Of a stretch of 64,000 bases of DNA, positions 34,066 to 43,129 are shown in pieces. How positions within the stretch are numbered: position 1 is the stretch's first letter; each line of letters starts with the position of its first letter. This DNA is from an uncultured Paracoccaceae bacterium (GTDB lineage Bacteria > Pseudomonadota > Alphaproteobacteria > Rhodobacterales > Rhodobacteraceae). The stretch spans positions 1-64,000 of the forward strand of contig CANMQJ010000005.1 of assembly GCA_947500005.1 (NCBI GenBank), given 5' to 3'. The notes under the pieces are model-generated. The model was not told the origin of the DNA. It was given only the letters and a program-made list of their open reading frames with translations, and searched no databases. The position numbers and the translations under genes were made by a program.

Positions 34066-35157
34066 TCAGCCCGCGCGGGCAGGTCCTGGAAACACCAGAC
34101 CATCCATCAGCTTGCGCGCAGTGCGGGTCTGGCCCGCCCTGACCACCTGGCCCCTGTCGTCGAAGCCCAGGACGACATCGGTCGCGCCGCCCGGATGTTC
34201 GACCAGATAGGTGTCTCCATCCGGGCGGTGCGCCAGATCATAGGCCGTGCTGCCCGGGATCGCGCAGGCTGTGGCGACCGTCACGGCGGCGAACACGCCG
34301 ATCGAGGAATGACAGCGGTGTGGTATGAAACTTCGGGTCGCGATCATTCCGCCCGCGCGCGGCGGGGATACCAGCGTCGTTTTCGGCACGGTCTTTTCGG
34401 CGACGTCGCCCAGTCCCATCATTGGCCCCGCTTGCAGACGGATCGTTTCCAGCAAGATCTTCAGGTGCCTGTCAGCTTCCAGTTCAGCGGGTGTCTCGGT
34501 GCCGGAGATACCCGCATCCTCGGCGCGCAGGATCACGCAGGGCATCCCGTTGTCGATCAGGGTACAGGCGATCCCGTCGATCACGTCCCTGGCGCGCCCC
34601 GTGGGCAGCAACGTGCCGCATATCGACCCTGCAAGGCCAGTGAACATAAGGCCGATGGGCGCATGCGCGCCGGGCACGCCATCGATCCGGACCGATCCGT
34701 CATAGCTGACGCGGCCGCCAGGTGTCTGGACGATGGCCTCGGCGATCTCTCCGGAATTGACCATGTGGATGCGCAGATTTGTCTGTCCGTCCCGGGCAGC
34801 GACGAGGCCCCGTTCGATCGCCGCAGGCCCGACCCCGGCCAGAATGTTCCCGCAGCCTTGGGCGTCGGACACCAGGGGCTGATCGACGAAGACCTGCAGG
34901 AAGAGATAGTCGACATCAGCGTCCCCGCGCATCGAGGGCGACAGCACCGCGACCTTCGAACTCAGCGGGTCGCCACCGCCGATCCCGTCGATCTGCCGTG
35001 CATCCGGACTGCCCATGATGCGCAGGAGAAGCGCGTCCATCGCGGCTCTGTCCTGCGGCAGATCCCGCGCAAGAAAATAGGCGCCCTTCGACGTCCCGCC
35101 ACGCATCCAGAGACAGGGGATCCCGTCAGACATCGCCCTGCGCGCAGGTATAAGCAT
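34066..35157 (-). CDS. galD: PrpF-family isomerase, 4-oxalomesaconate tautomerase-like (GalD)
   Basis: This 363-residue protein of the PrpF/AcnD-accessory isomerase family has a diaminopimelate-epimerase-like fold. Family motifs are MRGGTSKGAYFLARDL near the N-terminus, IDGIGGGDPLSSKVAV, and QGCGNILAGVGPAAIERGLV with the conserved cysteine. In the gallate pathway GalD converts keto to enol 4-oxalomesaconate, which GalB then hydrates. Start ATG 35157 overlaps the GalC-like stop (TGATG); Met at 35133 (MSDGIPCLWMRGG) is an alternative start. It is the last gene of a minus-strand galB-galC-galD unit. Confidence 0.8.
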   Translation of the reverse strand: MLIPARRAMSDGIPCLWMRGGTSKGAYFLARDLPQDRAAMDALLLRIMGSPDARQIDGIGGGDPLSSKVAVLSPSMRGDADVDYLFLQVFVDQPLVSDAQGCGNILAGVGPAAIERGLVAARDGQTNLRIHMVNSGEIAEAIVQTPGGRVSYDGSVRIDGVPGAHAPIGLMFTGLAGSICGTLLPTGRARDVIDGIACTLIDNGMPCVILRAEDAGISGTETPAELEADRHLKILLETIRLQAGPMMGLGDVAEKTVPKTTLVSPPRAGGMIATRSFIPHRCHSSIGVFAAVTVATACAIPGSTAYDLAHRPDGDTYLVEHPGGATDVVLGFDDRGQVVRAGQTRTARKLMDGLVFPGPARAG

Positions 35158-35828
35158 CAGACATACTTGAGTCCCTTTTCCGTCAGGCGGTCACGCATCT
35201 TGTACATGTCGAGCCCGAGTTCGCCCGAGGCAAGGCGGCGGCGCTTTTCGTCCTCGGCAGCGATGCGCTTGCGCGCCACGGCAAGCACCCCCTCGGCTTT
35301 GGACCGGCGGATCAGGCAGACGCCGTCGTCATCGGCGACGATCACGTCGCCCGGCTGGATATTCTGATCTGCGCAGACGATGGGCACATTCACATCGCCC
35401 AGCGTCTCCTTCACCGTGCCTTGCGCGCTGATGGCCTTGGACCAGACCGGAAACTCCATCTTGGTCAGATCGCTTACATCGCGGACGCCGGCGTCAATCA
35501 CCAGCCCGCGACATCCGCGCGCTTGGGCCGACGTCGCCAAAAGGTCGCCGAATTAGCCATTGTCGCAAGGCGACGTCGGCGCCAGAACCAGGATATCTCC
35601 CGGTTTGACTTGTTCGATCGCCACGTGAAGCATCCAGTTGTCGCCGGGAGGCGCCGAAATGGTGATGGCCGATCCCGCTATCCGCGCGCCGGAATAGATC
35701 GGGCGTATGTAGGACGCCATGCAACCCGTGCGGCCTGCCGCCTCGTGCACGGTGGCGACGCCGGCTTCAGCCAGTCCTGCGATCACCGCCTCATCTGCGC
35801 GCGTGACGTTCTGGACCACCACCGGCAT
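35157..35828 (-). pseudogene. galC: RraA/HMG-aldolase-like protein (GalC/LigK type) with premature stop
   Basis: The two halves, [20 protein letters not shown] to APTSPCDNG (35828-35556) and [20 protein letters not shown] to [15 protein letters not shown] end (35552-35157), are in the same frame. They are separated by a single TAA at 35555-35553, which probably replaces a Tyr codon. Family motifs are PGDILVL and [14 protein letters not shown]. The intact enzyme would be a 4-carboxy-4-hydroxy-2-oxoadipate aldolase, giving pyruvate and oxaloacetate. Start and stop overlap the neighbours (TAATG and TGATG), so it sits in a tight operon. The lesion would block the last pathway step. Confidence 0.8.
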
Positions 35829-36562
35829 TACAACTCATCCACTGTTCTGGGAAACACGGATTCGAAACCTTCGGCATACCTGCAATCGCGCCCGCCCCAT
35901 TGGCCACCTGAATTCCGCTTGAAGTGATTGGCACGCTGCTGGGCGACGCGGGTGTAGTAATCCCACAGGTGCTCTTGTCCTTCCATGCATTCGATGGCCG
36001 CGCGCTTGCGATCCCAGACAGGCGTGATGTCGAGAAACGTGTCCGGCTTCCATCCCATCTGTTCGGTTTGGTGAGGCTCGAACAGGTAAAGCTGCGGTGC
36101 TCCCAGCACTTTCTGGCCGGGGTTGTGACCCCAAGCCTGCGCAATCATCCGGCATTCCAGCGCAACTTGCGTCGCATACATGTGGTCGGTGTTGTAGGGA
36201 TCGTATTTCGAATGCGACAGCATGAAGGCGGGCTGAACCTGACGGATAACGTCGACGATGCGGTCCTTGTCGGCGCGGGTCAGTTTTAGCGGATAATCCC
36301 CGAGATCGAGCGAGATCAGGTCATGCACGCCCAAGGCCTTGGCGGCGCCTTCGGCTTCGCGCCGGCGCACGTCCTTCACTGTCTGCAAGTCCATCCCGGG
36401 CTGTTTCCACAACTTGGCGCTTTCACCGCGCTCGCCAAAGGACAGGCACAGCACGGTGACCCGGTAGCCCTTCGCGGCATGCAGGGCGATAGCACCGCCA
36501 CAGCGCCAGACAAAATCCGCAGCATGCGCCGAAATGACCAGGGCGGTCGATCTGTCGCTCAT
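35828..36562 (-). CDS. galB: PIG-L-fold 4-oxalomesaconate hydratase-like protein (GalB)
   Basis: This 244-residue protein has the PIG-L deacetylase fold. The N-terminus [20 protein letters not shown] carries the variant of the AHPDD metal motif (AHAAD) typical of GalB rather than of deacetylases. [14 protein letters not shown] and the metal-ligand segment [13 protein letters not shown] follow. GalB hydrates 4-oxalomesaconate to 4-carboxy-4-hydroxy-2-oxoadipate. It is the first gene of the galBCD-like unit and divergent from a tandem-HTH LysR gene. Confidence 0.82.
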   Translation of the reverse strand: MSDRSTALVISAHAADFVWRCGGAIALHAAKGYRVTVLCLSFGERGESAKLWKQPGMDLQTVKDVRRREAEGAAKALGVHDLISLDLGDYPLKLTRADKDRIVDVIRQVQPAFMLSHSKYDPYNTDHMYATQVALECRMIAQAWGHNPGQKVLGAPQLYLFEPHQTEQMGWKPDTFLDITPVWDRKRAAIECMEGQEHLWDYYTRVAQQRANHFKRNSGGQWGGRDCRYAEGFESVFPRTVDEL

Positions 36563-36717
36563 AGCTTTTTCCTTCGCCTAGCCCAACGAAAGTCTTGGCG
36601 CGCTCGTCCTTCGAGGCAAATCGAAAGCCTGTCCCAGGATATAAGTACAAGCTATACTGTGGACCGGATTTGGCATTCGCCAAAGATCAATGCCAGCGTA
36701 TCGAGGGGCGGATCGCT
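36563..36717. promoter_or_regulatory. Divergent promoter region between galB-like and LysR genes
   Basis: These 155 bases separate the two oppositely directed starts. The AT-rich stretch ggatataagtacaagctata (36637-36656) contains ATA-N9-TAT and is a weak LysR-box candidate. No -35/-10 pair could be assigned with confidence. Confidence 0.35.
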
Positions 36718-37905
36718 GTGACCACTCTACGGAACTTGCGCCATCTTCGGGTCTTCCTGGCGGTTGCCGGAACTGGGTCTCAGACAGGGGCGGCTGAGGC
36801 ATGTTCGGTGACTCAGCCCGCGGTGTCGCAGGCAATGGCCCGCATGGACGCGATGTGTGGTGGGCGGCTCTTCTCATGGGACAGCCAGGGCGCGATCCTG
36901 ACCGATCGGGGCCGTCTGATCCATACGCGTGTTCGGCGTGCGATAGGCCGGCTTGATGCGTCTCTGAGCGCCCTGTCGCCGCGACTCGTCACGACCGCAA
37001 GCATGTCTCAGCTTGATTGCCTTGTCGCGGTGGTCGAAGCCGAGAGCTTCACGCTCGCCGCGCGTCGCCTGAAACGCGCGCAACCCACTGTACATCGTGC
37101 GGTCACGCAGTTGGAGCGCGAAGCGGGCCGCCCCCTGTTCCAGCGCGACGGTCACGGCCCGATCCCGACCCGCCCTGCACTAACGTTGGCCCGGGCGGTC
37201 AAGCTTGCATTGGCCGAGCTTGACCAGATCGCGGATGACCTGACCGAAATCGACGGGCGCAAGTCAGGCAGCATTGCGATCGGGGCGCTGCTCCTTGCGC
37301 GTTCGTCGTTTCTGCCGCGCGTGCTGGCCGCGTTCCGCACGGGGAGACCGCAGATCATGGTCAAGGTTCAGGACGGAACCTATGACGATCTGCTGGCAGC
37401 CTTGAGACGGGGCGATATAGATCTGCTGGTGTGCGCTCTGCGCGATCCGGTGCCGGCCGAGGACGTCGTGCAGGAGACGCTGTTTCTTGATCGCATGGCT
37501 TTTGTCGCGCGACCCGGCCACCGGCTTTCGCCTCGCAGCCAGCTTGGACAGAACGATCTGGCACGGGAGGGGTGGGTCCTTCCACGACGCGACACGCCGA
37601 TGCGACGGCAGTTCGTTTCATGGTTTGAACAGGCGGGCATTTCGGCTCCGGATGCGGCAATCGAAAGCGGATCCCTGCTTCTGATGCGGGAGACGCTGGC
37701 TCAGACCGATTTGCTGGGTTGCATATCGGGGCAGCAGGCAGCGGCTGAAATCGAGAAAGGTCTTATCGTTCGGCTGGACATCGCCCAGAACTGGCCCGCA
37801 CGCGCGATCGGACTCACGATTCGCCGCGACTGGATACCGTCACCCATCCAGGCCGATTTTCTGACGAAACTCAGGGCAGCAGCGGGTAGCGTCAGGCAGG
37901 GTTGA
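36718..37905 (+). CDS. LysR-type regulator with two tandem HTH domains
   Basis: This protein has 395 residues. It contains two LysR-like helix-turn-helix modules in series: about residues 3-75 (LRNLRHLRVFLAVAGTGSQT, SVTQPAVSQAMARMDAMCGG) and about 98-165 (LDCLVAVVEAESFTLAARRL, RAQPTVHRAVTQLEREAGRP). A LysR substrate-binding domain follows (about 185-385). Usual LysR proteins have one HTH and about 300 residues. GTG 36718 is chosen because GAGGGGCGG lies about 8 bases before it; the open frame extends back to 36595 without a better start. It is divergent from galB and is probably the pathway regulator. Confidence 0.8.
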   Translation: MTTLRNLRHLRVFLAVAGTGSQTGAAEACSVTQPAVSQAMARMDAMCGGRLFSWDSQGAILTDRGRLIHTRVRRAIGRLDASLSALSPRLVTTASMSQLDCLVAVVEAESFTLAARRLKRAQPTVHRAVTQLEREAGRPLFQRDGHGPIPTRPALTLARAVKLALAELDQIADDLTEIDGRKSGSIAIGALLLARSSFLPRVLAAFRTGRPQIMVKVQDGTYDDLLAALRRGDIDLLVCALRDPVPAEDVVQETLFLDRMAFVARPGHRLSPRSQLGQNDLAREGWVLPRRDTPMRRQFVSWFEQAGISAPDAAIESGSLLLMRETLAQTDLLGCISGQQAAAEIEKGLIVRLDIAQNWPARAIGLTIRRDWIPSPIQADFLTKLRAAAGSVRQG

Positions 37906-38238
37906 CGAGATCCGGGGCAGGGCGACGGATAACGCTTGGTCGCGCAGGCCAGCCAAGGTCAGGCGCTCTGGTGCATGAAAGGGTGGCCGAAAGCGGGTTA
38001 AAGCGCTCCGACCTCGGCATCTTGGCTTGATAGCGCGTCATTGACGATCCGGCGGATCAACCGCAGCAGATGCGGTGCCGGAACACGTTCCTCAGGACCG
38101 ATAGAGCAGAGCAGTGATCCCGCCTCCTTGTCCGCCCCGCGCCTCATTACCCCCGAAACACCCTCCGCAGTTGCCGACGTGCCAAGAGGGAACCACGTTC
38201 CCGAAACCGCCTCAAACTCCATGCTCTTTAGCAGCCTG
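37906..38238. other. Gap between convergent genes
   Basis: A minus-strand open frame at 37998-38222 (74 codons) has no recognisable similarity and no clear ribosome site. I see nothing else of note. Confidence 0.4.
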
Positions 38239-39012
38239 TTACGATTGAAACCGGACCACCTCGTGGGGACAGGCCGCGCTGACGTCAGAGGTGCGACGTG
38301 ACGGTTTCATCTCGCAGTTGTTGACGGCAAAACGATAACCGACACCGTATACCGACTCGATGGCTTCGAATTCCGGATCGGTCGATTTGAATTTCGCGCG
38401 AATGCGTTTGATATGGGCGTCGATGGCTCTGTCATAGACATATATCTGTTCGCCATATGCCACATCCATCAGATATTCCCGACCTACTACGTGTTTCGGA
38501 TGATAGACCAGCGCCTTGAGGATGTTGAATTCCGTCTTCGTCAGCGTGATGTTCCGGCCCCGCCAATATGCCTGCCGGCACGCGCAATCGAGTTTAAGCG
38601 GCCCGCGCTCGATGATCGCGGCATCGTTCGTCCCGGCACTAGCCCGCAGCGCTGCGATTCGCCGACTTATCGCTGCCAGGCGCTCAAGTACCAAAATGGA
38701 TGGAATGGCTGTGGTGAAGTAACCGTCTGCTCCCATGCGTAGTACCGAAACTTCCTCGAGAGCACCATCTTCCGCCTCGCCGAAAACAAAAACCGGACAG
38801 CCCGTCGCCTCGCGCACGGTCTCGATCATTGCACGTCCATTCTTGCGGATGGACTGATTCGTGGCGATGACGGCATCATAGTCGGATCGGACATTCGATA
38901 GGCGTTTCTTCGAGAACGCACCGAGCCAGATAATTTGAATTTTGATAAACCCGAAATAATCTGTAATCGTATCCTTTTGTTTGGTGCATTCGCAGATCAG
39001 CAGGATCTTCAT
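38239..39012 (-). CDS. OmpR/ChvI-type response regulator with degenerate receiver
   Basis: This protein has 257 residues. The C-terminal winged helix (about 145-240) is well conserved and ChvI-like: LTKTEFNILKALVYHPKHVV, YVYDRAIDAHIKRIRAKFKS and AIESVYGVGYRFAV. The N-terminal receiver fold lacks the acidic pocket (LLICECTKQ instead of a DD pair) and the phospho-acceptor region reads YDAVIATNQ, without the usual Asp. It is therefore probably phosphorylation-independent. ATG 39012 has GAGGAGG 9 bases upstream; the open frame reaches 39105 without a better site. No partner kinase is adjacent. It may control the neighbouring RTX or Tad genes, which is inferred only from proximity. Confidence 0.82.
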   Translation of the reverse strand: MKILLICECTKQKDTITDYFGFIKIQIIWLGAFSKKRLSNVRSDYDAVIATNQSIRKNGRAMIETVREATGCPVFVFGEAEDGALEEVSVLRMGADGYFTTAIPSILVLERLAAISRRIAALRASAGTNDAAIIERGPLKLDCACRQAYWRGRNITLTKTEFNILKALVYHPKHVVGREYLMDVAYGEQIYVYDRAIDAHIKRIRAKFKSTDPEFEAIESVYGVGYRFAVNNCEMKPSRRTSDVSAACPHEVVRFQS

Positions 39013-39364
39013 TGGCAGGCCTCCTCGGCTTGGAATGTCGAAATGCCCCATTCTAGAGGCGTAACCACAACAGACAGATTGTGTTGCCTTGATGCTGTCG
39101 TTCACTGGAATTGGTGTGCAGAAATCTGCGAAGGGTCCAGATCACATGAAAAGCTTGTGGCCATTGTGTTTGTGGTTTTCAGGTTGTGTTGATGAGATGA
39201 TCGCCACTCACCTCAGGAAGGTGACCACTCTTGTCCTGACCCTGATGGTGAAGTGACTCGCTTGACTCAAAGGTGGATCCGGTCTCGGTGGTCATCCCGG
39301 GCTGTTCCTGGGTGGAATTCAAGACCCACCAATTCCAGTTCATGCTGATCCGAACAGGACCGCC
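39013..39364. other. Intergenic region downstream of the RTX gene
   Basis: No gene is seen here. The region holds two overlapping, mutually exclusive perfect inverted repeats: GGGTGG/CCCACC (39310-39315 and 39325-39330) and TGGAATT/AATTCCA (39313-39319 and 39331-39337). They lie just past the RTX stop and could form an RNA hairpin ending that transcript, but no T-run follows. Confidence 0.4.
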
Positions 39365-40732
39365 TCAGCCTAGAAGGTCATATTCGATGCTGTTCAACTC
39401 CAGAACGATTTCCGATTGTGCGGCGCCGTCAACAAGCGCCCAAAGAATCTGTCCGGTGGGTCGATGAATGACGAACGCCTCGTCGACACCGTGCGCACCG
39501 GAATTGGAGGTCTCGTCGAAATTCACCTGGAAGTCGGCAGCGCTTGCGTTTCCGCCAAAAACCAAGACATCGCCCTCGGCGCTAACATAATCCTTGATCC
39601 AGTCCGATCCGTGGCCGAATGTCCCAGCGTGGTAGAACCTGTCGGTACCAGACCCGCCAATCAGTTGGTCGTGCCCGCTGCCTCCATTGAGGAAATCATC
39701 TCCGCTGCCGCCTAGGATGACGTCGCCCATGGCCCCCGCGGTCAAGATGTCGTTGCCGTGCCCGCCCGACAGCGTGTCGGCACCGTTGCCTCCAGAAAGG
39801 GAATCGTTGTCGTATTGGCCGTCCAGGAAATCATTTCCTTCACCACCGACAAGGATATCATCACCATTTCCACCCTCCATGGAGTCGGCGCCCGCATTAC
39901 CAAACAGGCTATCGTCGCCGGATTCTCCCTCGAGGACGTCATTTCCCGTTCCTCCATACAGGCTATCCACCCCTGATCCGCCAAGCAGGACGTCGTCGTC
40001 GACACCTCCCGCGATGGCGTCATCCCCGCCGTCGCCATATATGGTATCATTGCCATTCGCGCCCTGTAGCACATCGTTGCCGTCGCGACCGTGGATGCTC
40101 TGGTCTCCACCTGCGGTGGGCGAGAAGATGAAATCTCCAGACGAGGTTCCCGAAACAAAAGAATTCGGGTTGGGGCTGGCCCCGACGAGCGTCCAGGAGT
40201 CATAGATTTCGAACGGTACGAAATTGAACGGATTTTCGTATGCCGTGGCATGCATATCCTGAACTTCATTCAGGCTCAGATCGTTGCGAAAATGAGGTTC
40301 CATTGTCCCGGAAACGATTCTAAAGCCCTCGAGCGCGAAAAGCGCGGCCTTGCTGTTGCCCACTTCCATCCGGAGCCATTGTTGCCCCAAGTGGTCGACT
40401 ACGGAACAGGTAACGTCGTCGATCGTGATCTTGTAGCCGTTATGCTGCCCCAGTTCGCCCAACGAAAGTTCTGTCCCGTTTATTTGCAGGATGTCTTGCG
40501 TGGGGTTGAAGGTATCCAATCGGCCGGTGGTATGGTTCTGGAGAATATCGAAACCGGAAAACTTGTAGTAATCGCCACCTCCATAGCCGTAGACATGGTG
40601 CGAATCGTGACGCGGACGATCATTGTTTGGGTTGATATTGTTCAGCTCTATATTGAACACGTCCTCGTGGATGGTTCCGTACCAATGAATTTGCCCAATG
40701 TTGCTGTTAAAGCTTCCAGTATATTCTGCCAT
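39365..40732 (-). CDS. RTX-type calcium-binding protein
   Basis: This 455-residue protein has about fifteen hemolysin-type nonapeptide repeats (GG-x-G-x-D-x-L/I pattern, residues about 210-380), for example GRDGNDVLQGANGNDTIYGD and GGSGVDSLYGGTGNDVLEGE. These form a calcium-stabilised beta-roll. There is no N-terminal signal peptide; RTX proteins leave the cell by type I secretion using a C-terminal signal, here plausibly the last 60 residues. No local ABC/MFP secretion genes are present. The N-terminal 200 residues match no enzyme I recognise. AAGGAAG precedes ATG 40732. It is probably a surface or matrix protein. Confidence 0.85.
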   Translation of the reverse strand: MAEYTGSFNSNIGQIHWYGTIHEDVFNIELNNINPNNDRPRHDSHHVYGYGGGDYYKFSGFDILQNHTTGRLDTFNPTQDILQINGTELSLGELGQHNGYKITIDDVTCSVVDHLGQQWLRMEVGNSKAALFALEGFRIVSGTMEPHFRNDLSLNEVQDMHATAYENPFNFVPFEIYDSWTLVGASPNPNSFVSGTSSGDFIFSPTAGGDQSIHGRDGNDVLQGANGNDTIYGDGGDDAIAGGVDDDVLLGGSGVDSLYGGTGNDVLEGESGDDSLFGNAGADSMEGGNGDDILVGGEGNDFLDGQYDNDSLSGGNGADTLSGGHGNDILTAGAMGDVILGGSGDDFLNGGSGHDQLIGGSGTDRFYHAGTFGHGSDWIKDYVSAEGDVLVFGGNASAADFQVNFDETSNSGAHGVDEAFVIHRPTGQILWALVDGAAQSEIVLELNSIEYDLLG

Positions 40733-41137
40733 CTTCCTTGCCTCAATAAGTCGTGAATCTGCGTCACGGGAAATAAGGGAGTCATAGTGGGATGAACAAC
40801 TTAGGCGGGTGACCTATCCTTTTGGGCAACCTCAGGTGCATGGTTTGGTCAAATTGGGCGGGATCGACCCTGTCAGGTCGTGTTGGCCGGTTGGCCAGGT
40901 ACAGTCCGGGAGGAAGGCCACCCTCGGGGCTTTGACGCAGGGTCTGCGAGTTCGGCTGGCGGCGCGGCGGATATCCGTGTCGCTGCCTGAAGACGTCGAC
41001 TGGCCAAACGGATGATCCATGCGGCCAGCTAACGCCCGCCCGCGCCAATCGATAGGGTGCCGTGTCACCAGCCACACGAGTCTCGCCCCGCGTGGCCCCC
41101 CCTTTTTCCATTCGATGCCAACGGAAGGGAGAGCAAC
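40733..41137. promoter_or_regulatory. Divergent intergenic region between RTX and tadG-like genes
   Basis: These 405 bases separate two divergent genes and must contain both promoters. Small open frames on either strand have no similarity. The half nearest the tadG-like gene is GC-rich. No riboswitch, clear operator or RNA gene was recognised, although the neighbouring cyclic-di-GMP genes make a c-di-GMP-responsive element worth testing. Confidence 0.35.
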
Positions 41138-43129
41138 ATGAAACAGGCTCCCAATCGCAATGTCATCCAGGGGCGCGGCCCTCGGGGGTGGCGGTCCAAG
41201 GGGTGGGTTTCCGGCTTCCTTCGGCAGGAAGATGGGGGCGCGGCGATCATGACCGGACTGGCGATACCCGTACTTCTCGGCTCGGCGGGGCTGGCGCTGG
41301 AATACGGTCAGCTTCTTGTCGTTCGGGCCGAAGCGCAGCGCACGTCCGATCTTGCCTCGCATGCCGGGGCTGTCGCATATGGACGAACGGGCGACACCGG
41401 TCCGATGACCGATGCGGCACGAGCCGTCGCGCGCCTGAACGGTTTTGCTGACAAAGACATCGCCGTCACTCTGGACCCTTCCGTCGCGGCGGCGTCGGGC
41501 GCGGCAGTCCGCGCGACAATCTCGGTCGAAAAGCCGCTCTTCCTGCCGCGTCTCGTAGGCGGCGAGACCTCGGTCGAGGTCGTTGCTTCGGCGGTCGCCG
41601 GGACGTTGCCAGGCGAACCGGCCTGTGTTCAGGCGCTCGATCCGGGTGGTGGCGGGATAAGCCTGTCGGGCGGCACATCACTTCGGACCGAGGAATGCGC
41701 CGTTGCCTCGAACGCCGAGGTCGAAGCCCCTTGCGGTACGAGCATCGTCACCAATTCGCTAAGCTACGACTCCGCCTCGCCGCCACGGACAGGCTCATGC
41801 GGGACCATCACGAAACCCGAGGGCGGCGCGGCGGAGATTGTCCGCAGGGCCACACCCGATCCGCTGGCAGGGACCGAGGCCATCATGCTTGCCGCCACGC
41901 AGATGGACAGGACGGCTGCGTTGGCGCCGCCCGAGCAAGTGGTCGTGGCGCCGGGTTCGAACATGGATTTCGGCTGGGACCAGAACGCCACGAAAGCCCA
42001 GGCCGAGGCGCTCGGCTGCTCGGCCACGTTCAGCCAGGCCGTATGGACATTCTCCTGCCTTGGCAGGTCGACCGTCAATCTGGGCCGTGTCACGCTTGGC
42101 GGCGGCCTGACGTTGCGGTTCAACCCAGGCGGCGGTGAGAACGTGACCTATAACCTTTCTGGCGAGATACGGAACAACGGCGCGCGGATGACCTTCGCCG
42201 GCGGAACCTACAACGTGGCAGGGGGAATCATCACCGGCGGCGGATCGGTGACGGAATTTGGCGCGGGTACCTATCGGATCGGCCGGGCCAGCCATTATTG
42301 CAGCGGCGCACGCTACAGCATTTGCAACACCAGCAGGCTGGTGTTCGACGGGTCCAGCTCATTCGTCCTTCCGGGCGGTATCAGGAACGATGGTGGAGCC
42401 AGCCTGACCCTCGGTACGGGGGCTGGCAACGATTTCCGCCTTGGCCCGTCCTCGAACGGCAACGCGATTTCGCTCGGGGGCGGATCGCAGACCTATATGG
42501 GCGACGCCGAAAGCGGAGTGTTCGAGGTGGCCGGCCGGATCGACGGCGGCGGAGGCGGCAGTTGCATGATGTTGCCTGCAGCCCCGCTTCACGAGATTAA
42601 TGGATCGATTGTTGCCTCTGGCGCGATCCGCTTCGGTGGGGGGCTCTATGCCGTGAATGGCTACATGCACATGGGCGGTAATGGCGGCGGAAGCGCCGAG
42701 TGCGGCGGCGAAACGATCAGCATCGAGGCGATCGGCGCCACTTTTCTGATCTCGGGCGCGGGGCAGGAGCCGCCGGGCTGGGAGTGTCGCGGTCAAGCGT
42801 TCTGCGTCAGCGCCGACTACAGCAATTTGCGGATCACGGCTCCGCAAAGCGGCCCGTTCACGGACCTGGCGGTTATCGGGCCGCTCGATCCTGCCCGCCA
42901 AGCCGGTGCTCTGTTCACCTCCGGCGCCAGCGGCAGTGTCGTTTCGGGTGCGTTCTATTTTCCCAACGGTCCTATCGCGACCTCCGGCGGTGCAAGCGCA
43001 GATAGCGGCGGCGACGGCTGTCTTCAGCTGATCGGCTCTGAAATCTCCATGTCCGGAGGCACTGCCCTGGCGTCGGAATGCAGGCTGCCGAAAGCCGGAA
43101 CCGTGGGTCAGGTGGTGATACTCAGATGA
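41138..43129 (+). CDS. tadG: TadG-like pilus assembly protein, glycine-rich
   Basis: This protein has 663 residues. The N-terminus contains a TadE/TadG-type single membrane segment after a charged region (EDGGAAIMTGLAIPVLLGSA, about residues 32-51) and a helical stretch VVRAEAQRTSDLASHAGAVA typical of TadG proteins. From about 300 on, the sequence is built from short glycine-rich beta-strand repeats (GGGLTLRFNPGGGENVTYNL and similar) instead of the usual von Willebrand domain. ATG 41138 has GGAAGGGAGAG upstream. Its stop overlaps the next tadE-like gene (ATGA). It probably anchors or localises the Flp pilus machinery at the envelope. Confidence 0.7.
   Translation: MKQAPNRNVIQGRGPRGWRSKGWVSGFLRQEDGGAAIMTGLAIPVLLGSAGLALEYGQLLVVRAEAQRTSDLASHAGAVAYGRTGDTGPMTDAARAVARLNGFADKDIAVTLDPSVAAASGAAVRATISVEKPLFLPRLVGGETSVEVVASAVAGTLPGEPACVQALDPGGGGISLSGGTSLRTEECAVASNAEVEAPCGTSIVTNSLSYDSASPPRTGSCGTITKPEGGAAEIVRRATPDPLAGTEAIMLAATQMDRTAALAPPEQVVVAPGSNMDFGWDQNATKAQAEALGCSATFSQAVWTFSCLGRSTVNLGRVTLGGGLTLRFNPGGGENVTYNLSGEIRNNGARMTFAGGTYNVAGGIITGGGSVTEFGAGTYRIGRASHYCSGARYSICNTSRLVFDGSSSFVLPGGIRNDGGASLTLGTGAGNDFRLGPSSNGNAISLGGGSQTYMGDAESGVFEVAGRIDGGGGGSCMMLPAAPLHEINGSIVASGAIRFGGGLYAVNGYMHMGGNGGGSAECGGETISIEAIGATFLISGAGQEPPGWECRGQAFCVSADYSNLRITAPQSGPFTDLAVIGPLDPARQAGALFTSGASGSVVSGAFYFPNGPIATSGGASADSGGDGCLQLIGSEISMSGGTALASECRLPKAGTVGQVVILR

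Noticed and set aside
37998..38222. 74-codon minus-strand frame between LysR and the ChvI-like gene
   Set aside because: No similarity, no ribosome site and an unremarkable composition.
39680..40130. Tandem DNA repetition that could suggest a CRISPR or minisatellite
   Set aside because: The repetition is the coding of RTX nonapeptides. Units are 27 bases, degenerate and in frame, without spacers.
40733..41137. c-di-GMP riboswitch upstream of the tadG-like gene
   Set aside because: Isolated short matches (gacgcaggg) were seen, but the GEMM core and its two paired helices could not be built.
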